Both the position numbers and the translations under genes were made by a program. This document shows positions 36,269 to 49,499 of a DNA stretch of 64,000 nucleotides, in pieces. Source of the stretch: Anarhynchus alexandrinus. Lineage: Eukaryota; Chordata; Aves; Charadriiformes; Charadriidae. The stretch is from assembly GCA_008711295.1 (NCBI GenBank), contig VUYV01000035.1, positions 5,424,397 through 5,488,396 of the forward strand, read 5' to 3'. Below the pieces are notes generated by a model. The model worked only from the letters and a program-made list of their open reading frames with translations. It was not told the DNA's origin and did not search any database. Position 1 is the stretch's first letter; every line of letters begins with the position of its first letter.

Positions 36269-39200
36269 TCCTTAAATTCCTTGTGGGTCAGGTTGCACCT
36301 GCTGGAAATAGAAATGCAGGGAGGTATTAAATGTAAAAATGAGGCTGTAGTGGATAACGCAGCAGAAACTGTCTGTTACTTGATTTTTCCTTTGTGCTCA
36401 CTGTGCTGGAGGGATGTCTGAAAAATTATGTTGTCTTATTTTTTTTGTAGGTCTCCCTACCCCATAGCCAGTTGTAAAAGGTGCAGCCAGCACCGAGGTC
36501 ATTTGTTCCCCTTCCTGACCAGCAGTGGATGGGGTAGGCTCTAAGCAGATTAGTGTCTCAGCTGCTTTGTCACTTCATAGTGGTGCAGGTCACCCTAACA
36601 CAGCTTGGGAATTTGTATTGCGGCGGAGTAGGAAACGCGTTTAGTAGAGCAGGCGTTGAAGGCTGTTCTTGAAACGCAGTCCTGTAAATCCTGGCCTCTG
36701 GCAGCCCAAGCTGTTTAGTTATGTTTTATGAATCAGGTCGTATTGTGTCTGTCGCAGCTTCCAGATGCCAAACTCCTTCTGTGACAGTTTTGTCAAGCAT
36801 TTTGAAAGGGCACAAAAACAACAGCTAGAGGGTCACCATGAAGCACAACTTAATGCATGGGAATTGTTATTCACAAAGAGCAACTGGCCAGAGGCGAAAG
36901 AATAAGCAAGAGACAGATGAAGGACTCTGGGGTCTCAGTGGCTGTGGTGCCCCTGCTGTCCCTGTTCTCCCTGGTTTTAGCACCTAGTAACCATGAATGA
37001 GCAACAAAAATGTAGTGACATACTTATAGTCTCTGTGCTGACATAGGTGATGGGCCTGCAAGCTATTCAGAATGTCTGTAGATAGACTTGAAACAATGCT
37101 CCTGTTCATGTGATGACTTGCTGCTTAATTTCATACCCTGTATCATAATTTTTTTGATCAGAATGCTCCCAGGACCCATCTTGTAACTTGTCAAAGGTCT
37201 TTCCCACCAGTTAGGATATCACTTACAATGCAGATACCATGACCTTATTTATCTGCCTGTTAAGATGCAACTTGAAATTAGGCTCAGCCCAGATAAAATA
37301 ATCGCTGTTTGCACAAAGGGTAGTCCTGGTGAGATGCTCCCTGTGAGGCCGTCTAACCTGCCTCAAATGTAATTTAATAGACAGAAGCCAAATAAAATAA
37401 ATCAAATTAAAACATTCAGCTAATGCATGCAAGCTCTGAAATGAATTTGGATTACAAACAGGCAGTGAAACTGAATCGTTGGTTTCTTCATCCATGAAGG
37501 AAGCACACTAAGTAATACAGAGAATAAAAATAATTTAAGGACATCTTTTGATTTTGAGAGTTGATGGGGATGTTAGATGGCAGGTGAAGGTTATTTTTTT
37601 TTTGATGTAAGGTGTTTTTCATTACTTGTATATTCTTGCAGTTAGAAAACATCACTTAGAAGTCTCTTCATATTTTGAAAACAAGGTATTAGCATAAGAA
37701 GTTTTGTTAGATATAGCAGGAAGATAAATCATCTTTACAACATTAGCCATTAGCCTGTCATGACCATGATTTACAGGAATTTTCTTTTATTTAAATAAGT
37801 GTTTCTTTTAAAAGCATTCTGATAGTTTACAGAGCGGAAGATGAAGTGGTAGTAAATGCTCTGAAATATAATGGTTTTTGTATAAGTGCTTCTTACAGCA
37901 AGTAAGAGAGGAGCTCGTGCTGTGGATTGCGCAGGCTGTGAAGAGTGGCTGAGCTGCAATGGAAGGATGCTGTGGCAGCGTTAATTGGAAAAGTTCAAAG
38001 TTCTGGGGAAATGTTGGGGTGAAAATTCAGGAAGACACTGGGATTGAGGAAACATATCACAGTATTAGCTTCACAAAGCTAGTCTGTGCGCTACACATCA
38101 GAAATTCAAACTGATCAGCAACCATCACTCATGCTGTTCAATTATTTGCCAAAATGAACCTTCTGGAGAAGATTTTTTTTTTTTAAATAAAATTAATATC
38201 ACTTAGGAAACTATGAACTCTAAAGAGCAAAAAACTCTCTTGTGTGAAAATTCCCACTTGTGTGGTGGTGGTGAGGAAGGACGTTACGTGTTCCACTTGT
38301 ACTTGTGTTCCTTCTGGGACTGCCAATACTGTTTTGCAGCCTGACTCCTTTTGCTCATGAGTACCTTTTTCTGTGCTTTATAGCAATTTGTGGGGAAAAA
38401 ACCAAAGAATATTTTTCTTTTCCCTGGCCTTCCTACCATCTTATTCCTAAGAAGAAACAATTTTCCTCAAACACACTAGTAGTCTTCCCAGCTTGACATT
38501 CCGCTCCCTGTAGTGATTGATGTAGGAAGTCATTCATTAGAAATCGTTTTGCTAGCATCTGAAGGAAAGAACTTCTTACTGACCTTAGACAGTGACTGCT
38601 TAGTGTCTTACCACATACTGTTTGAAATTGCTGCATGTTATCTATTTTAGGCAGTGGCAAATTTTGTTCCACCTATCTTTCTGTCAAGGATTCTGGTATT
38701 CTGATTGTGCTATATGATCCTGATTCTTTCTTCGTCCTTAGGGTATTTCAGTAGTAGAACTGCTTGAAAATAATATGGTATGAATTTGCTTATGAACTTC
38801 AAGGTTCATCTCTGTTATCTTCCTTGGAAAAGTTATGTTCTGCTTATGGCCTAAACAACTAATATGAACTCTTGATCTGAGGTTTGCACACAAGATGTTA
38901 AAACACTGTGTTATTTCTGGGGTGCTGGAGGGCAGTCGGGGAATAGACATTAGGACCATTAGGACCAATCACTAATATTAGATCTGCTACTGGTATGAGT
39001 TCTCCTAAACATTTCAGGGGAGGAAGAAAAAATGATGAAGTTCCATTTATCATGTTTTAGATATAAAGTGCAAGTGCTTCCCACTTTGGTCTTTATCAAG
39101 ATAAGAGTTTATGCGTAGAAGTAGGTTTCTTGTCAAGGCTAAAGTAGGCAGGAAGCTGTACTGTTCAGGTGTGGACAGTGGGATAGTCTTCTAGTTTAAA

Positions 39201-42200
39201 GATATCATTCTGGTGATAAATACTCCCAGTTTAGTCAAACTCTGCTTTATGTCTGTTACACAACATGTCACATAGTCTAGAAAATGAAAAATGGTGCTGC
39301 TTATGTCATGGTACAAGATCATTGGGCCAACACCAGCTTTGCTGTCATGATGATCTGATTGAAAGACCTTTTATGTTGCTCCCTTATTTACATTGTCTAG
39401 CTCAATCGTTTGGGGAGTTCGTCTAAGAACTTGCCATTAAGACAAGATTCATTATTCAGAATTGGGAGACAGCTTTACCTTATCAGTCTCTTGTCTGTGA
39501 AAAACAAGAATTTCTTTTGGGATCAGCTCTGAGCAATGCAGTTCTAAAATCTAGGATAGATTGGACAGCAATGATGTCAATTTAGTGATGCCACAAATGA
39601 GGTAAACCTGCAGAAGGTCCTTTCCTGTGAAGTTGTTGACATAGTGAAGAGTTAGAAGGTGCCTTTTGTAGGCAGGTCTGTCTTCTTTCCTTTTTCTCCG
39701 TGAGTTTTTCATATGTAACAAACCACACAAGTTAAAAACTCTCATAGCTTGCTTACTGCAGGAGAAATACAGGATAATATTTTTAAGAAAAATTCCCTGT
39801 CAGGATATTTCTTGAGCAATGGAGTGATAAATATCAAATCAAGTGAAGACCAAGAATTAAATTTTTCCCATCAGAGCCCATCTGTGATGCTTTTTATCTT
39901 GACAAAAATTGATATTTTATCCCTTTGATAATGAGAGGCTCTGATTGCACTTTCTTTTAATATATTTTATTTCTTAGAAGTCATTCCCTGAGGAAGATGT
40001 CAAGTCAGAGGCAGAGATGGATCTGTGCCTCTTAAAGGCATAACACACATTTAAGAATAAGCATTGCTTTATGCTGTAGGTGTCATTAGATGGCTTTTAA
40101 ACCTCTGTTCTGTATGGATAGTTTATGGGGAAAAAACCTGTTTACTACAGAATCTGTCCTTTGTAGAGTAGAACTGCTTGAAGGACTACACAATAGATAG
40201 CCAAATTTAACAGGAAAATAAGTTATTATTCCAAGTGGTGAAAGAAACGCTGACAGGTGATCTATTTTCCATGCCCATTTTAGGGCTAACAGGCCCCAGT
40301 GCAGGTCCAAGTTGATCTTAGCCTGCTGCAGTCACAGAAAGACTGGACAAAATATTGAGCTCTTCATACAACTTTTTACCATTCTTCTCCTGCCTAGATG
40401 CCCAGAAGGAGATTTTCCAGAAAAATAAGGGCTTCAGAACTGGATCCATTGAAATTATTAAAGAAAACAAATGCCTGTTGGGTTATTTCTGTCCCCAGTT
40501 ACTGCAAGATCGTTGTGTACAGAATGGCTTCTTGTGCTCTGGGCAATGTGGTTTAATGTTAACTTCTACCTCTCCACAGGGGAGACTCTTCAATATAACT
40601 CACTGATATTCAGCCTAAATGTTCCTTTGTGAAGTTTCATCCCATTAACCCTGGCTTCACCCTAGTTTAGTACTCTAAGCAATTCCTCTTGCTGCTGTGC
40701 CTGTTCTCAAAGCATCTCCAGTGAAGGACATGGGGTATTACACCAGGGCAAAGGCTGTGTCTCTCATAAGCAGGAGATGTGGGTTGAGGCGTTACTCGCA
40801 GTGTGAAAGCCATTTACTCTGGGGGTGTCCCCTCTGCAAGCAACTCCTGCTGCAGACTGTCCATCTGCTGCCCTTTATTTCTGCAGCGAAGCTATTAATG
40901 CTATCCACAGAGCCGGGGACATGGCCAGGGGGCAGCTCGTGCCTTAGTTCACAGCTCAGCAATGCTCTTCCCTCTGGGTGCAAAGTCAGCTTGATCCCTT
41001 TAGGGATCAGATACTCGGAGGTCTCTCTGGCTAGGGATGTAACTAGAAAGTGCATAGTTGTTGCTCTTACAATGTTGAAGTGTGCCTTGCAAATGAGACA
41101 GATGGGCTGTGAGTGAGTAGTGGATGTATAGAATGAAATGTAAAAGTAAGGGGTGAAAATATTGCTGTTTTGGAGCTGAAGCCTTATTAAAGTCCTGTCT
41201 GTCCTATTTGGGCAAATTCTTTCTAAAGTATCATGTGTCACCAAAATCCCATTAAACTGTCACATAAATTATCAGAGTTTCCTTTTTCCATCACTGTGGA
41301 TTACCCAGGGAGATATTTTTATGACAATGGAAGCGCTTTCAGTCTGCTCCTCCTGCCTGATTTCATTTCAGATGAAATCCTTCTCTCGGAAGAGAGCCCA
41401 TGGATTTCATAGCTCTATGGATCTCTGTGCTCTGCCTGTAGAGCAGTTATCCTGCAGGTCTCTGCTGCACTTATTTCCTGCCTGCACCTTCTTTTAGGCA
41501 TGTGACAGTTTAGGGCAATGCTGCCACTTCTCTAATCATACTGAATGAGAACACTGTATAGTCTGTTTTGATGGATCTCTGCTCCAGTGTCTTCCAGTCT
41601 TCTGAGCATTCACTGACTAGTTCTTCTCTCAGGCCTGTGGTGTTATCTTCATAAGAAAAAGCCAAAAGGTCAAAGAGTCATATATGTACCTAACTTGAAA
41701 ATACTTGTGGGGTTTTTTTCTGCTTGCCATGTCTCAGAGGTGTTGTGTCTCTGCAAGGCAATCTACGTTTTTCACATGCTGGCTGAAAAAAACGTATGGA
41801 TTGATGGTCAGGCCATGGCAGTACAAAATACTTGAGTATCTGAAATTGCTTGCTGCCATAGAACAAATTAAGGCTGTAATGTGCGTGTTATAGAAGCAGG
41901 GGATGATAGATCCTTGCCTGCCTTTGACAGGTAATCTGGAGCTCCCTACATCAGCTAGCTAAATAATGTGTCGGGAGGACTCTTGAAGCTGATCTTAGTG
42001 TTTGGTTCTTGCCCCTTTCAAAGGGTGCATATGCAGAAACTGAGAACCTCTAAAGGAGGGGCTTTGGAGAATAATTACTAATGAAAGGAATCCCATTAAT
42101 TGTATTACTAGAATCTTAAAGCGGTAGGACTGTCACTAACAGAGCAGGCGAGCCAGAACTTTCCATAAATATTTCTGATCTGTATGTGGGAAGAAGCCCA

Positions 42201-42689
42201 AACAATGTCAAAATATCATGATCATGAAATATTTCTGATTAGTGGCTGATGCTTAACATATCTTAAAGTGGCTAACATAAAGTATTAAGCAGATACCTTG
42301 TATGAAAGAGATCAAAGGAGATGGCTGAGGTGCCCTGTGGACTGGAATATTGATTCCAGCAGGGCTCAGAACACAGAGGTAATTCCCGAGGACTAGAGGG
42401 AAATCTTGGACCAAATTTCTGAAAGGGTAGCTAGAATGACCTATGTGGCTATAGGCCCCACACTTGACACTGTTCTGGGCACTGTAGTGGAGTGGCTTGA
42501 TGCAGGACTTCATGAATAAGGACCTAGTAGAAGGGAGTGTAAATATATGGGCACAGCAGTGAAGGCAGCCAAGCCACTACAGACAGGATTAGCTGATTGA
42601 CAATAACTTGCACTTCTTATGCAACCTAGTCCCAGTGGACAGTGAGAACAACTGATTGCTATCTCTTTTTATAGCAGCCCTTTGCAATT

Positions 42690-42900
42690 TAAAGGTTATC
42701 TCCTTCCTCTCTGTTCATCTTTCCCTTCCAAGTTTAAAATCTATTTTCTCCAATTTTCTCCAATTTATCTTTGTAAGTTATGACTTCTGAACCTTTTATC
42801 ATTCCTAATGACCCCTTCTGCAGTTTTCATTGAATTCCTTTTTAAACTACGGTGACCAGCAGCGGGCACAGCGCTCCAGCTAGTTGTTTTTGTTCATTGG
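42690..42900 (-). mobile_element. CR1-like LINE remnant, very old
   Basis: Weak but ordered matches to the antisense CR1 3' open frame: AGGTTATCTCC, TCTTTCCCTTCCAAG, TTTTCTCCAATTT (duplicated), TTGTAAGTTATG, CTTTTATCATTCCTAATGACC and TTTTTAAACTACGGTGACCAGCAG...CACAGCGCTCCAGCT (compare ...AACTG-ACCCAGAACTGGACACAGTACTCCAGCT). It is far more diverged than the copy at 43431-44007. Confidence 0.6.
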
Positions 42901-43407
42901 GTTGAGTGGAGCAAAGTTACAATGTTCCTCATCTTAGCTGTGACATTGCCTGGTAGTACATCCCAGGAGAGCTGCCAGTTTTGCAACTCCTTTGGATCAC
43001 TAACTCATCCGCTAGAATCCCCTGATGGTTCTTGGCACTATTTCTTCCTAACCAGCTGTCCCCTGTCTTGATTTTATTTCCTTGGGCTCTGGCTGAGGGA
43101 AGTGGAGACACTTCACCTGTGGGAGCTGTGCACAGGTAGAGGAACTCCTCATCTTAGTGACAGAGCTCTGGGAGGAGGTAAATGCAAGGTAGTTTGCTTG
43201 TCATAAGTCTCATAAGGTAGCTGCATTGTAACAGCCCCATGGTTTCAATTTGAAAGCTTGGCGTTATCCAAGCAGTTCAGAGGGTGTGCAGAGCAAGATA
43301 GGATGTGCCAGTGAATCTGGAGTTGGCATATCCAAAAATGGATGGTCATGCAGTGGTTGGAAATTTCAGGTAGACTAATTCAGATGCATGCACTTAACAT
43401 GGGAATG

Positions 43408-43990
43408 TTAGTTATAAACTGAAACAATTTTCACAGAATCATAGAATGGTTTAGGTTGGAAAGGACCTTGAAGATCATCGAGTTCCAACCCCCCTGCCAT
43501 AGGCAGGGACACCTCCCACCAGACCAGGTTGCCCAAGGCCACATCCAGCCTGGCCTTGAACACCTCCAGGGATGGGGCCTCAACAACCTCTCGGGGCAAC
43601 CTGTTCCAGTGCCTTACCACCCTCAAAGTGAAAAAACTTCTTCCTAATGTTCAATCTAAACCTGCCCTCCTCCAGTTTGAAGCCATTCCCCCTTGTCCTA
43701 TCACTACATGCCCTAGTAAAAAGTCCTTCCCCAGCTCTCCTGTAGGCCCCCTTTAGGTACTGGAAGGCCGCAATAAGATCACCCCGGAGCCTTCTCTTCT
43801 CCAGGCTGAACAGCCCCAACTCCTTCAGCCTCTCCTCATAGGAGAGGTGCTTCAGCCCTCGGATCATCCTCGTGGCCCTCCTCTGGACACGCTCCAGCAG
43901 GTCCATGTCCTTCTTATGTTGGGGACTCCAGAGCTGGATGCAGTACTCCAGGTGGGGTCTCACGAGAGTGGAGTAGAGGGGCAGAATCAC
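43408..43990 (-). pseudogene. Fossil CR1 reverse-transcriptase C-terminus, frameshifted
   Basis: The minus strand from 43990 to about 43630 reads as the end of a CR1 RT protein, with [36 protein letters not shown] and [14 protein letters not shown]. After KKFFH the natural continuation ([26 protein letters not shown]) lies in another minus-strand frame from about 43626, so one frameshift sits near 43624-43630. The N-terminal endonuclease and the RT catalytic core are missing, so this is a dead fragment and not a host gene. Confidence 0.85.
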
Positions 43991-44007
43991 CTCCCTTGCC
44001 CTGCTGG
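43431..44007 (-). mobile_element. CR1 LINE 3' end, 5'-truncated, better preserved
   Basis: Antisense to AGBL1. It begins with ACAGAATCATAGAATGGTTTAG and GGTTGGAAAGGACCTTGAAG (reversed CR1 3' end) and runs through GGTTGCCCAAGGCCACATCCAG, CCTTCTCTTCTCCAGGCTGAA and CTGGATGCAGTACTCCAGG to CCCTGCTGG, where homology ends (5' truncation). On the minus strand it still encodes the C-terminal end of the CR1 reverse transcriptase protein in two open frames. Only one copy of the terminal octamer can be seen. The sequence is clean enough to suggest a younger CR1 subfamily than the copy at 9789. Confidence 0.95.
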
Positions 44008-45466
44008 GTTATAGTAGGTTTTCCGTGGATGCAAGTTCTAAAAATAACATTCAGTTGTTCCCCAGTATTCCACAAGAGGTACACTTTGATTTGAACAGGA
44101 ATGATTTCATGTGAGTTTCCTTTGGTTTCAGTCCTACGGAAGGTCACGCTAAATAATGGTGGTGGTTCCCACTGCCTTCAGCGCTTGGGAATTTGGAGTC
44201 TGCCCCAAAAAGGACTTGACAACTTGCTTACCAATTTCCTGGAGTTAAAAAACAGCAGTAGTAGGATGTCAAGCTGTGCCGAGGCTGGGCAGCCTGTACC
44301 CATATTCAGCTCCCTGATTATCTCTGATTCAGAGGTGAATGAATTCATAAAACACGTGCACAAAAGAAGGTTGCCAAGCAACTTGGAGCCTGAAACTCCC
44401 CCACCAAGCTGTGAAGGTAGAGAACAGGCAGCAAGAGGCGATTTGTAGTGTTCACTTCTTCGCCGCGGGTAACAGTAATAATACATATAATATAGACCTA
44501 CTTAAGAAAGGAATAGCTCGTTGATAATTCTGGAAAACAACAGCTGGTCCTGCCAGACTGTATTTTGCTTCTGTCTTAAGACATGTCTGCTTTTGGAGCA
44601 TTTAGTCGAAAGAAGGGTCAGCAAGGAGACAGCGATGTTGGGGTGGGGGCAGATGGGGAGGAAAGAATTATTCTGTCTGCAGACAACTGAAAGACTGACA
44701 ACTAGTGGAAAAGTTTTAGGAGGGAAGTGTCTGACACAGATTCTGCCTCAGATCAGTCTCATGCTTTCTGTGATCTCAGTATTTGATGCTTTTTTACAAA
44801 CATACTTTAATATATTCATTGTACATCACACCATATCCTGTCTTCTCTCTGGCTTTGCGTAACTATGCAGCCTTGGGCATATCAGATGTATCCAGGACAG
44901 GCTGCAGCCGTGACATGCATGGAAGAACTACGAGGTGGTGCTCTTGTTTATCCATCGTTTGACTCGCAGAATACCCTGTAGTGGCCACAGCTAATTAAGT
45001 TGAAAGGGAGAGTTTAGCTTTCTTGGGTTTTGTCTACTATGTCCTGGAGTAAACTTGACCCTTTGATTTGTGTAATGCTCATGATAAAGTCATCCTGTAT
45101 TTAGGCAAAAGGGGAAAAAATAATTTTGTGTTCTAATGGCCCTGGGCTTGGGGTAAAGGGAAGAGAAGTATGCAGAAGCACAGCCAGAAAAATTCCAGTC
45201 AAGGCCTGGATCTAGGTTGAATTTCTCACACGCTCTGTATGTAATTCCCTTTGACTCCATATAAAATCCTGGCCCTGTGTTGTTTCACTGCCCTGTCCCT
45301 TTACAAATGGCATGGCTCAAATCTCAGCTTGAAATAATTTAGAACATCAGCCCAGGTCAGGGCTTCTGGAACTGCATTTCATTTCCTTTCTGTGTTCCTC
45401 TTGATGAGGGACACTGCTGTGTTAATGGGGTTTTGTTCATTTCTTTCAGGCTGCCCTTTCCCCAAG

Positions 45467-45489
45467 TGATGTCACGATTAGTGACATCA
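45467..45489. promoter_or_regulatory. Candidate CRE/AP-1-like inverted repeat
   Basis: TGATGTCAC and GTGACATCA form perfect 9-bp arms around GATTA. Each arm contains TGATGTCA or its complement, a variant site for bZIP factors (ATF/CREB or Jun type). Further TCAC and GTGATGACA words follow within 50 bp. There is no evidence of activity beyond the motif. Confidence 0.4.
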
Positions 45490-48400
45490 AAGTCACCTCT
45501 TAGCGAACCTTGGTGATGACATGACTAGAGGAAGATTCTTATAACATGCAGGAGATTAAGCAGCAAGTTAGCAGTACTGGAAGAACAAAGCTCTTATTTT
45601 CATGAATATATCTACAGTCAAAACGAGTGAAGAGAAGGGGAGGTGGGAAGTAGGTGATACATTAGTAGAATTATTACTCAAAGGGTTTTTGCTCAGAGTT
45701 TTGCAAGAGGAATCAGTGACGCTTTAATCTCTCACCTCGGGTGTTGCTGGTGCCACGTTATATTCTGGGCATGTTGAAATGTAACACAGTGTAACGAGAC
45801 ATGATCTGTTGGATAAGGCTTTATGTAGCATGAAAAGGTTCCTCGGCTTTCTCTTTTTATTATTTACATTCCCAAAGAAGGTTATGTGTCATGTGGGCTT
45901 TTGCAGAGATAAATGGCTAACCTGAGCTTTCTGGCAGCTTCCCCAGAACTTGGGGAGGATTTTGCCTAAGTGTTGGCCTGAGGATTTTCAAGGCTTAAGC
46001 TCATATCTGGGCCTGGAAAGAGGTATATGCGAAAACTTGTGGTTGTGTGTTCTGAAGATAGGTTTGGTGGGGCACAGGAGGGAGTCACAAGGTGCTCTGA
46101 AATAGCACAGTGGAAGGGCATCTGGGCACCAGTGTAAACCAGTAAGCTATGCTGGGTAGCACTGAGGCGGTCTTGTCAGGACTGTGGGGGACATCGGAAG
46201 TCAGGAATGAAGTGAAACAGCTGAAGTGACATGCAGGAATCTGGACTGGTGCCTATCGGTTGGAGTGCTGAGTACAGCTGGCCAATGCTGCTGTCCACTA
46301 CTTTCATCAGCTCTAATGTTTATCACGGTTACTGCAATAATTTCAAGGCAGATAAGAAACTGGATTTTCTGTAAAGCATAGAATTGAGTGACTCCTGCCT
46401 GCCACAGGTGTTTCAAGGGTAGCAAGTTTTATGAGCGTGTTGTCAGCTCTTTGCTCTATTTGCTGCTTCGTTAGTCTTCGCGCCGGGTGCAGGCTGGGGG
46501 AGCACAGCGTTTGGATATGGGATTTGGCCGTGATGGCTTCTGTGAAGGGAAGAGGCAGTTAACAAGTCCTGCGGTTTCCTTGCTGGTACATACCTTTGTT
46601 ACGACACTCCTGTGGATGGGATGTCAGAGCTGCGGATGTGCTCGTCCGGAGGGGAGCTTTTAAAGGAAGCTTTAACTGGAATAGAGGGATTTCCTTGGCT
46701 GGACCTATGGGCTGTAGGCCCCTCCGGTGTCACCCCCAGGGAAACAACATAGATGATCTCTGTCTGGTCTCTTCCCCCCCATTTCCTGGGGTTTAAGATC
46801 TGGAAACTCCAGAAGCTTTTCTGACATTGAGCCTAGGTCAGACAAGCTTGACTTTGATCAGCCTTGAGAGGAAGAACAGAACTCAGGTTTCTGCCAGTCC
46901 CATGTTATTTGTAATTAGCAGAATTATGGCAAACTTTCCTGGGTTTCTGAGATGAGAAAGCCCTTGCTTAGAGTTTCTCCTCCCCTTATTTTGACTGAGG
47001 AAAGAACCTCACATTTAGGATGCCGTGCTCTTTCCCAATATACAGAAGAGATAAGAGTTGTTAAAGCTGTGTTCATCAATTGTAAAAGAGAACACGTTTT
47101 ATTTTGCTTTGTGCTATTTACAGCTGTTGTCCATTAGGAGTCCTCAAGAGCCCCATTCTCAGCTACAACAAACAGCCCAATCCCAGAAGTTTAGCTCAGC
47201 AATGAGCCTGCAAAACAGCACTAACCCATGGTTATGGGAGAAAGAGGAAAATGTTCAGAAATGGCAAAATGTAGCTGATGTCTTCGTGAAAGCTAGTTTT
47301 TGCTTGTTGCTATTTTAAAGCATTACTAAGGTAGACTGTAATGCGCAACTAGCTGGAGCAGAATAGAAATTGTGTGCTCTAATTTTGGGGGAAAAAAATC
47401 AGAAAGACTAGTAGTTCTACAGGAGCTAAAGGAATCTTTTGCAATCCATAAGTGCCCTAAGCGCTTATGTATACACATTGTTCAAAACACTAACCTCACA
47501 GTAAGGTAAGGTGTAAGAATGATAAAAGACTAATATATGGCTATTGAGAAACAGAGTTCCAGTTGCTTTATTGGACCAGAATATGATTGCTCTGTATGAG
47601 CTCTTTGAGCTGAGAGTGCAGTTCGCTCTTCTAGTGCCCACCAACTGCTTAAGAGGAAGGCATGGGAGTGTGGAGGGGGGATTGTTTCCAAATCTGAGTG
47701 CATCCCTGAAAGATGTAACAAATTGTACTGTAATGTACGTATTGAGCAGAACTGTGCAGAATGTACAGTTAAGGAGAAAAATTAGTGCTTATTCCTTGTT
47801 TGACTGTGAAAAGAGAAATTTCACTTGTTTTCTCAGCTCTGACACAGCCTTTGCTTTGTTGGACAAATTGCTAAACACCTCTTTAATAACATCTATATTT
47901 TTCAGCATGCCATTCTACCTCCCTGTTTCACGTTAATTGATTAATGATTTGCAAAGCATTTGGAAACTGAAGGACAGCTTTGGGAGCTAAGGACGAAGGC
48001 ATATTACTTGCTAATTCAGCATTTGTTTACAAGGGCACTCAGCTGATGCCTTTGGTTTTGTTTTCTGTCCTGTTACCGCTTCTCCGCCTGTCAGTTGGGG
48101 GCTCTCAATTCACGCAAGGGAACAGAGCCTGAGCTCTGACATTCCCTGATAGAGCGGGACAAACCTGTGCTGGCATCGTTGCCATGCCCTGACAGATAGT
48201 GGTTTCCACTAAAGTAAATCTGTCAGGTTGACTTGTGCCAACGGCCTGAGATTGTGAATGCTCACAAAAGGATGATTTTAAGACAGATAATTGCTTTGTC
48301 CTTTCCCTTTATTTTCGGCTCCTGGCAGGTGTCTCCTGCCTTCTCCTGTTTCCTTGGCTCATCCGTGGAGTATGCTCGGCACAGATGGGATCTTCAAAGA

Positions 48401-49499
48401 ATCTGCTGTCAAACTTGGTCTTTTCTAAGCATATGTATACTGGAAGTTTTTGGAGGCTTATAACTAGACCAAATGTGGGTGCTTTTTCACAGGAACAGCA
48501 AATAACGTATCTGATAACAAGGCAACTTTCTCTGTCACGTTGCAAGTCTACTTTGAAACAGGTTGAGTAAAGAGCTTATCAATGAACGGCTTAGTAAGAC
48601 TTTGATTATGTAGTTCTTAAAAAAGCAACCACCTAAACCCTTTCCCCTACCCCAAATTCACACAGCTTGTCTCCCATGCCAAATGTATTGCTAGAAACAG
48701 CTGTACTCTTCTAGTTGCAACTTCTGAAAATCAGCTTTGCAAATCTGAGCGTGCGTCTGTATAATATAAAATTGAAAACTGTCTTTCCACCAAAAGTAAC
48801 AGCCTGCCTTAGCTACGTGCATTGTTATTTCTACCTTTTGTTGGATGGATATGAAACCATGGCTAGTTTTGAGTACCCTACCTCTGCAGCTTATCTGGTT
48901 AACATATTCATGTATTTTCTTTAGTTATATCAGTTTAAGTTGATTAGTTATGATTCTGACCCTACATCATGGGTTACTGTCAGAGATCAGACAGCTTCTA
49001 TGTCCTTGGAGCCCTTATGGGTGGACAGATGTGCTTAGAAATATGGAAAGTTCTCAATTGTTAACGGTGAAATACTGAAAGTGGAGAAACCTTAGAAAAT
49101 TAAATTATTTCTAGCTGCCTTTTAAACCTCAGTGAAGTTTGATAGGGTCAGACTTTCAAGAATTGCCAGAAAGTATGCTGGTGCCATTTTGACAGGCAGT
49201 AATTAATCAGCACCTGCAAAATGTCCTCTAATAGTACATGTAAATATCTGTAAGTTATCATGGAATAAACAAGCAAAGGGATAGGGATGAAGCTAGCAGA
49301 TGCTGGTTCTGAGGACCGAACCTGGGATCAATGGGCAAATAGTACCTTCAGGAAATGTCTGGACTCTTTAGGAATGTATTTTCCGTAAGATACGTCTTGG
49401 GTTATCTCAATTAAAAAGGAATAAAACCCACTTACAAAGATATTATTCAAAGAGAAGTCCTGTCTAGGTGTGTTTTTTTTCTTTTGCTTTGTTTTTCAG

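Larger units (their letters stand above)
22606..49499 (+). other. AGBL1: AGBL1 intron (h-i), 26,894 nt
   Basis: A very long intron with no recognisable nested gene on either strand. Open frames up to 150 codons (40792-41244, minus strand) show no similarity I know and overlap other open frames. It holds a perfect hairpin (35487-35572), a MIR-like copy (about 35930-36112), a purine tract, two CR1 segments (42690-42900 old; 43431-44007 better preserved), a CRE-like inverted repeat (45467-45489) and AT-rich blocks around 28.6-29.5 kb that could be regulatory. Confidence 0.75.

Noticed and set aside
40792..41244. 150-codon minus-strand open frame, the longest ATG-started one in the big intron
   Set aside because: No recognisable protein motif, and it overlaps a 139-codon frame on the other strand. 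Its composition is intron-like, so it is most simply chance.
41366..41386. GATTTCAT-TTCAG-ATGAAATC short inverted repeat
   Set aside because: Eight-bp arms are expected by chance several times in a window this size.
43580..43990. 136-codon minus-strand frame as a possible host gene
   Set aside because: Its text is the C-terminal part of the CR1 reverse transcriptase and the DNA has all CR1 3' landmarks.
45430..45460. TTCATTTCTTTCAG as the acceptor of an additional AGBL1 exon
   Set aside because: The sequence that follows has no CCP similarity, and the phases of exons 22452 and 49500 already join perfectly.
47544..47936. 130-codon + strand open frame
   Set aside because: Hydrophobic C-terminal part looks membrane-like by chance; no similarity, no supporting signals.
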